Shown here one piece after another: positions 57,888-64,000 of a stretch of DNA of 64,000 bases. Position 1 is the stretch's first letter. The number at the start of each line of letters is the position of its first letter. The translations under genes and the position numbers were made by a program. Source of the DNA: Cyrtodaria siliqua (taxonomy: Eukaryota > Mollusca > Bivalvia > Adapedonta > Hiatellidae). The stretch lies in NCBI GenBank assembly GCA_037043455.1, contig JAWPHD010004495.1, positions 62,001-126,000 of the forward strand, given 5' to 3'. A model generated the notes under the pieces. It saw only the letters and a list, made by a program, of their open reading frames with translations. It did no database searches and was not told the DNA's origin.

Positions 57888-58021
57888 AACCCGGGGCTAG
57901 AGGGCGTGAGCGGTGGCTAGCATATTTCACCACCGTTCATGAACAGTCTCAACGGACACTGCAATATTTCGTATATGTCGTGTTCGGCCGTTTCCAAAGG
58001 TCCACTCTCATACTCTTTTAA
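57888..58021 (+). mobile_element. Repeat family A, core with compensatory stem change
   Basis: CCCGGGGCTAGAGGGCGTGA, then stem GAGCGGTGG pairing with CCACCGTTC: relative to other copies both strands of one pair changed (A-T to G-C) and one pair became G-T. The first hairpin is damaged. Confidence 0.7.
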
Positions 58022-58575
58022 AGTCAAAACGATGCTGCATTAATACATCGAGGCAGTAGTTTAATGCCTGGTATAAACTTCATGATTGCCATGTCCCTTT
58101 AAATAAATAACTATATTTGTTATATACAACTTGTTTATAAAACAATATATCCAACGCAACTATGTTACTGTTTGTTTAACAGTTAAACGTATAACATGAA
58201 TCCGAATTTCCTGTTTCATAAAAGTAAATGCAAAGTTTGGTAATAGTATTTGATGCTAGAAGTTGACAATGCTAGAAGTTGACAAACAATTATAAATATG
58301 TGTTTTGACTAAGACTAAACCGAATACAATTTTCAATCAAAGACATAACCTTATTTTAGCCAAAATAGAACGTTGCTACTTATTCATTTATTAATGCAAC
58401 GGCTTTAATGCAGTGGCACCAAACGTACAAGACCGGCAGTTTACAAATAACACTGATATATACAGGAAAAGAACCCCCGCGCTCAGACAGACCTTTTTGA
58501 TCGAGTTTATATTGTTGCTTGTCTTTTCGATTTTAAATGTACGCAATATTCTTATCAATCCGAATTTAGACTTCT

Positions 58576-58728
58576 ATTTCTGCACATGATACACATATAC
58601 TTGTCTACATTGAATGATTAGGTGCAAAAATCTGAACAGTTTTAAAAGTTGAGACATCGTAAAACTGTTCACATTTTTGCATCTAAGCATTCAATGTAGA
58701 CAAGTATGTGTGCATTATGTGCAGAAAT
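58576..58728. mobile_element. 153-bp palindrome
   Basis: ATTTCTGCACATGATACACA against TGTGTGCATTATGTGCAGAAAT, with CTTGTCTACATTGAATG / CATTCAATGTAGACAAG inside. Foldback or recent MITE. Confidence 0.85.
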
Positions 58729-58984
58729 ATCAAATGTTTAAGAAAATTAAATGAAATCGCGTTTATTTGTGAATTGTAAATCAAAATAAAGAATTTAAGA
58801 AATTAACTTATGATCAAAAATGTCGTAAGTTGTTTCATAAAAACGTGGCCCTGCTTTTTAAATTTAAATTTAATTATCAAATGTCAAGTATAACCACTTT
58901 TTGACATAAACAGGCAGCTATTGTAATATATATAATAACGTAGTATATTCAGATCTTTCAATTACAGTTATGGATGCTCTTTAA

Positions 58985-59930
58985 GGGTGACCACTGCTGA
59001 GGTTTTGGATTTTTGCACTTCCGGAAATTTACATTTGTTATATTTCAAAAATTATAATAAAACTGGAAAAAATAATTATACAGTAACAAACTCATGCCCA
59101 ATAGGGATATTTTAGTGCAAAAAAAATGAACATTTTTAAGAATTTTTTTTTTACCTCACATTTTGTGCCCAAAATTGACAATTTTTAACATAAGCCAAAA
59201 TGGGGGGTAGGGGTACGAAAGATGGTATTTCTCAAAAACCGTTTAAGATATTCACTTAATTTAAACTTTATTACAAAGACATGTGTTAGGATATGCAGAG
59301 ACAGCAATACAAAGTATTGTTCCTATTATTTGTTACAGACCTATGCCTTTATATGTCAGAGCTCGTCGAAATCTAAAAAAGCACATTTTTTCTCAGTTTT
59401 TATTGGATATCTTTCTTATATGCACACCGACCCCCAATTTTTATTTTTTCATTCTAAAACTCAGGTCTTATATATATTGTAGACAAAAAATCTCAAAAAG
59501 TTAACTGTTCCTTTATCATGAAAAATTTATTTATCACAAATTAAAAATGCAATTTATAGTAAACTGGGTGGGGTAATGACAAGGGATGTAATAATTGTTC
59601 AGATGGTGATAAAAATACCACAACTCTTAATTTTTCGTCCTAAAGTATGAACTATTACATTAAAAAAGACGGAAAATCGATACCTGTTCTGCAAACCACA
59701 CTACACACATATAAGTTGCCATACACAATTTTCAGCTGATTCAGAATTTAAAACCACACTGTGAGAGTGTATTACTAAAGATTAATTTTGCGAAAAAGTT
59801 ATTTCACCGACCCATCATTATTTTTCCAGAAACTAACTAGTAATATGTTAGTCTTCATAAAAAACAGGGAAATAAAAAATTCTATCTGTTCTGATATTCA
59901 CCAGAGGGCACCCTTAAATCTAGTTTCACT
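58985..59930. mobile_element. Probable MITE with TTAAGGGTG ends
   Basis: Left CTCTTTAAGGGTGACCACTG and right AGAGGGCACCCTTAAATC are inverted over 10-12 bases. The inside is AT-rich with no coding signal beyond chance frames. Confidence 0.45.
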
Positions 59931-60349
59931 TAAGGACCTATTTCCCAACGCTTAATGGTCATTGAAAGGGCATTGAAAGCTTGCTTACTTACTGCTTACA
60001 TGCTACATGACCGATAACGTTTTGTCTTTGAATAACATACATGTAGTTATATAGGAGAAAGCAGTATATAAGACTTTGAATTTTACGAAGAAAGAAAAAC
60101 AAATTAAGAAGTACGTTAGCTATACTAAATATTAAACTTATTTGATAATTCATTAGAAGTCATTAGAAAAAGAAAAAACACAAGTTATGAAAATCTGCCT
60201 TTATGTTTTTATATGTTGGCTTATGCAAAAGTTGTATTGGGAGGGCCTCATCATCTGAGACAAAATTAAATGACACCATTTTCTCATGCACCTGTATGTC
60301 TAACAGTGATCAGCAATTCCCTATATAAATTATACACCGCCTCACCCGT

Positions 60350-60830
60350 TCAAAGTTTTCTACGACATCAACTAAAATCTTGTTCTCGTTTTTCACAGAT
60401 ATTGCAATGTGTGAATTAATTTCGATTTAAATAAACATAAACATGTTCAAGAAACAAAATATGGCCGGAGAACTTTAACAAATGATACGTCTATACATGG
60501 CAAATGACTGGCACGTTGGAATAAATATCACCTGTTGTATGTGGGGGAGGGGAAGCGCGTGTGGGGGGAAATTAATCCACAAGTAAATGTATTTATCAAT
60601 TATCTGCCAATAGTTGTGCAGCTATACAATTCAGATTTACATTTCCCCGTGCAGTCACGCAGTGTAAAAGTAGTATCTATGTCATGCAATTAATACTTAT
60701 TTTTACATACAACGTAGTAGCGGTTTTCAATGTATGTTTCTCTCCGGGACTATCAAGAAATGTTCATCTGATGTTTAAGAGTTAAATGTGTTAATTGATA
60801 ATACTACAAAAAGGGTGGCCATTCATCTTT
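60350..60830. repeat. Dispersed repeat, partner of 53.9-54.3 kb
   Basis: Contains both parts described for 53,880-54,290 but with one part inverted. The AATTTGCATTTGTTCAATC segment at 61,100-61,140 also has a partner at 56,310-56,335. Confidence 0.6.
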
Positions 60831-61447
60831 AACGAAAAGTATGTATAAGTTATGGACGCATAAATCATATTTTATGGTAATCATATATGTTAATATTAAC
60901 CTCTTTCGACAAAAACTGTCACAGGTCATTACTACTTGTGTATAACAAATTATTTTGCAATCAACCACGTGTACACAATATATCAAAATCACAGTGGTGA
61001 AAACTTTATTTAAATTTCAAACATCGATCAAAACTCATTCAGGGAAACACAGGTCTTGATATTTTTTTTAAGCTCACGGCGTCCCGTTAGATTTTTTTTT
61101 CATAATTTGCATTTGTTCAATCATTAATATTATTTATAAGAATATTATGTTTTTGCATATGTCTAACTGCTTTGGTAGAAAAACATAAGAAAACTTTAAA
61201 ACCCAACACAAATAAATAATCTATGCTAACAGGTTTACGTTAAAATGTTACTGTATTAATAAACCGGGGTGCTAATTATAATGCTTTATAAAAACTTCAA
61301 GTGCGTGTGTCCCTATAGAATGAATGAATGAATGGTGTTTTACGGCACGTCGACACATAAATAGGTCATATTGTGCGCAAAAATTGATGAGAAATGAAGT
61401 ATTATTTAAAAATTTGTGTAAATATATAAAGATAAACTATTCAAAAA

Positions 61448-61810
61448 ATAAGGGATGATAAGGTCCCTATAGAGATGAGGTATAAAATAATTACTATTAC
61501 GAGGTCCCTATAGAGATGAGGTATAAAATAATTACTATTACGAATGATATTATTAACGATTACGAACACTACTATTACTAAAAATAATAATAATAATATA
61601 ACAATAACTTTTACAACAATAATAATAATAGCTATGTTACAGTAAATTAAATTAAAATATAAAAATAATATAACTAATAACAATAACGTCTACAACAATA
61701 ATAATAATAGTTATGTTACAGTAAATTAAATTAAAATATAAAAATGATATAAATAATAACAATAACAATTATAACAATAATTATAATATTTGTTTTACAT
61801 TAAATTAAAT
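61448..61810 (+). repeat. Tandem AT-rich units
   Basis: A 41-base unit AGGTCCCTATAGAGATGAGG is exactly doubled (61,461-61,542), followed by three 100-base units with GTTACAGTAAATTAAATTAA. Confidence 0.85.
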
Positions 61811-61819
61811 TTTAATATA

Positions 61820-63225
61820 TAGAGGATATTTGTTGGTTTGGAGTGAATATAGGATTTATTTTCATCGAGAAGAGAGAAAACTTATATTTTCACGAGTGCC
61901 TTATATTTTCAGGAGTGCTTTAGAACGAGTGAAAATATTTGAGTTTTCTCTCTTCAAAATGCAAATAGATCTTATAAACAAATATTGTATTTATTATAAC
62001 TCACTACCTTGAAACGTATGCAGAACAATAATAATGCGCCAAAAAATGACGTCAACAACGTCAACAGCGGCATTAACCCCGAAACTGGAGCGTCGAATTA
62101 AGAGTTACCAACTCATTATTCATTCTCCGCAAATTCAGTCACGGGCAATTTTGGAACCAATGAAAATACCTTTACTTTTAATCGGCATATATACATTATT
62201 ATATGACCTGAACATCTGGACAGAGTTTTGATATACGGTTTTGTAATTTGGCGTGTTAGTTTCTGTAACATTTCTGTTAATGGTATCACTGTGATTTATT
62301 TTAGTCTCAACTATCCCGCATTCGTAAGCCGGTATCCCAGAATGTAACTAGTTGAGAGGGATTTGATCAAAACACAAATGGTTTCATGATGCCAAAAGGG
62401 ACGAAATTCCAGATCCACCCTCAATTTACATCGAAATAAAAATATGCAGAAAGGGCCTAGAATTTTACCAGCCACGATCAGTGTTTCTGCCACTACTCAA
62501 GTAGCCCCTAAAATAACATAAGGGGTGAGGAACACCTTTACTAAATCGGCCAAACATTGACAAAATGATCGTGAATTCGGTCGGATGCCTCTGACGGGAG
62601 CAGAGGCTTGTTCTTGCCCGGGAACTACGCGGGGAAGCTTTTGAGTAGATATTAGAGATGATGTTTAGGTGCTAAGTATTATTCTTCTCTCCATTAGTAT
62701 GTTTTATTTACTAAATACCAATGTATTCGTTTCTTTCATCAGATATGTGCATACGTGTAATACTACCAGGTATGGTCAATACATTTGTATAACTTGTTTA
62801 CCGTGAAACGTTTATGAACTTAAAACACGTGAAATGTTCCCAAAGAAATGATTAAATGTTTCAGTCTCACTTAACTTGCAATTCATCAGTGAGGCATCAA
62901 CAACGTGGTGCAAATGTTCAAGAAAGGTGTAATAAACAGACGGAATGTCGCCCATTTTCATTAAACATTTAAATATGGAATCTCTAAAAAGCAACTGTCA
63001 TACTAACCATGTTTAATTTACATTGAGGAAATCGACGAAGACATAAAGAGGACCTTGGTATAGATTAATTGCTTTATTGATTTAAATGTGTATACGAAAA
63101 TGCGAGCTATGTCCTAGCAAAGGCCAGGGTTTTCTTCCTCCGCTAATGAGAAGCGTAACAATAACAGCATTCTTTAGAGTATTTCAGAAGCATCTTGTCA
63201 ATAACAACATGATTTAACCTGATGG
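61820..63225. other. Upstream intron or flank, little recognised
   Basis: 62,320-62,700 shares AAGGGCCTAGAA and GTTTCTGCCACTACTC with 20,560-20,720, so is a dispersed repeat. A 60-codon minus frame (62,994-62,812) follows an acceptor-like TTGCTTTTTAG but fits no phase. No signal peptide found. Confidence 0.45.
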
Positions 63226-63229
63226 TATT

Positions 63230-63470
63230 GTCTTTATATGTACGTTTCCGTTTTATTGGGATGACAATATGGTAAGAATGACGTTTGGTGCACCCTAGAA
63301 CCTGGTTTAAACCCCCAGCGGCCTTTTTGCCACTGACCGTTCCACGGCGTTCAACCCGTTTGTGTCTGTGCTCATTAACAGTTTGATTCTTGTTTGTTTC
63401 AATGCGTGTTTTGTTGTGTTCTGTGAAAGCTACATTTCCTGTTCGACTTTTATACCTACTTTTGAAATTA
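63230..63470 (+). mobile_element. Solo Penelope-like tail
   Basis: CCGTTTTATTGGGATGACAA, TTTGGTGCACCCTAGAACC, TGCCACTGACCGTTCCACGG and TTCCTGTTCGACTTTTATA, the best-preserved forward copy. It starts in the same intron as the candidate first exon. Confidence 0.8.
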
Positions 63471-63606
63471 AAGGTAATAGAAAACGAATCAGCCTATATC
63501 AAAATCGTTTTCCATTTACCTAATTATATAAATTAATTGATATTGTGAACATAGCTTGTCTTTTCTCCTTTTCGGTTAAGATTGGTGGTATCAATTTAAT
63601 ACTTGC

Positions 63607-63685
63607 CTTCCCGGAGTCGTCTTCGCTGTATTATACTGTCAATCTCGAGAATGCCTGGTTTGCCATTATTTTCAGCTGCATATAT
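63607..63685 (-). CDS. Candidate N-terminal prodomain exon (GC donor)
   Basis: There is a pyrimidine-rich acceptor (ATTTTATTTCCAG) on the minus strand, then 26 open codons including NNGKPGILEID and the basic run QRRRLRE, then GCAAGT. GCAAGT is a classic GC-type donor but not a GT donor. The exon is phase 0 in and leaves one base, which pairs with the two-base overhang of the next exon at 55,995. No domain is recognised. If correct, the intron is 7.6 kb. It could be a chance open segment; the phase match is the main support. Confidence 0.38.
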
Positions 63686-64000
63686 CTGGAAATAAAATTG
63701 TTTGTTAAAATATTCGTATCTATAAAGCACTAAAAAATACATTTTTTCTTGAATATGTGCCCTGCTGATAAAGCATCTAATAATGTAATTATTGTTAGAC
63801 GCCTATGTGACGTCGATGTTTTATTTTAGGCTGGGGTAGACGAAAAGCAGAAACAAACTTCCTAAGTTGTTCTAGACTTCTAAATGTGCACGAACAACAA
63901 GCCCGTTTTATTGTATGTATAATGCCATTATAACTATATACATACATCTCCAAACGTTTCGCCATCGCCTCACTTCCGTTAAAGATCATGTGAAACACTA

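Larger units (their letters stand above)
4562..63685 (-). other. Span of ADAMTS-like metalloprotease gene with EGF and mucin tail
   Basis: This is the whole reconstructed gene; exons are listed separately. The product should be secreted or cell-surface, and the family cleaves extracellular matrix and plasma proteins. Family assignment rests on the ordered hallmarks: prodomain, HELGHTMNMIHD zinc site, disintegrin-like cysteines, a WSSWS thrombospondin repeat, CGVCGGDNSTC, and a spacer. Phases agree at every junction from 51,159 down to 4,562, and also at 63,607/55,995 and 55,929/55,255, which is strong evidence that these are real exons of one gene. The C-terminal EGF-like and Thr-rich parts are not the usual ADAMTS tail. 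I found no signal peptide exon, no sure last exon and no promoter. Exons near 53.0 and 51.1 kb are damaged, so functional status is uncertain. Confidence 0.85.

Noticed and set aside
62812..62994. 60-codon minus frame after TTGCTTTTTAG
   Set aside because: Acceptor-like start but the phase does not fit the prodomain exons and no family is recognised; may be a chance frame.
63795..63998. 67-codon minus frame at the window edge
   Set aside because: No signal peptide, no domain, cut by the window end.

Overview
The window looks like animal nuclear DNA. It is AT-rich, has no long uninterrupted genes, and carries many short open segments bounded by GT/AG splice signals among dense transposon debris. 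The debris types (tRNA-derived SINEs, GACGG-rich elements with roughly 190-bp internal units, a reverse transcriptase with an IPMGTNC-type motif) fit a mollusc, plausibly a bivalve; the species is inference.

One gene explains essentially all the coding signal. It lies on the minus strand, from at least 55,995 (possibly 63,685) down to 4,562, and continues beyond my reconstruction at both ends. About 25 exons join with matching phase and give an ADAMTS-type secreted metalloprotease. The order is: prodomain (55,995-52,907), zinc metalloprotease domain (51,220-41,271) with an intact HELGHTMNMIHD site split over two exons, disintegrin-like domain (40,242-38,707 and the start of the next exon), thrombospondin type 1 repeat (38,134-37,466, closing with CNTAPC at the start of the 35.7 kb exon), cysteine-rich domain ending in CGVCGGDNSTC (35,788-30,286), and spacer (28,655-26,257). 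Where vertebrate ADAMTS proteins add more thrombospondin repeats, this gene has three EGF-like cassettes (22,855-19,373) and one 172-codon Thr/Ser/Pro mucin-like exon (5,079-4,562). No signal-peptide exon and no convincing last exon were found.

Three parts of the gene are unusual. A 540-bp tandem duplication has doubled a 102-nt, phase 0-0 cysteine-rich exon. Small tandem duplications have copied splice sites at two other exons. At the prodomain-catalytic junction one exon has stops in all frames and the next shows homology in two frames, so the locus is decaying, mis-assembled, or depends on exon skipping there. At least one intron has a GC-AG boundary.

The introns are mostly repeats: one long degenerate Penelope-like reverse transcriptase copy, two short RT fragments and many copies of a shared 3' tail; two related families (A and B below) that share two base-paired hairpins with compensatory changes; a 2.9-kb inverted repeat with a tRNA-Ser-like sequence in each arm; SINEs with exact target-site duplications; several MITEs; and minisatellites. 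No functional tRNA, rRNA, CRISPR or plasmid-type feature was seen.
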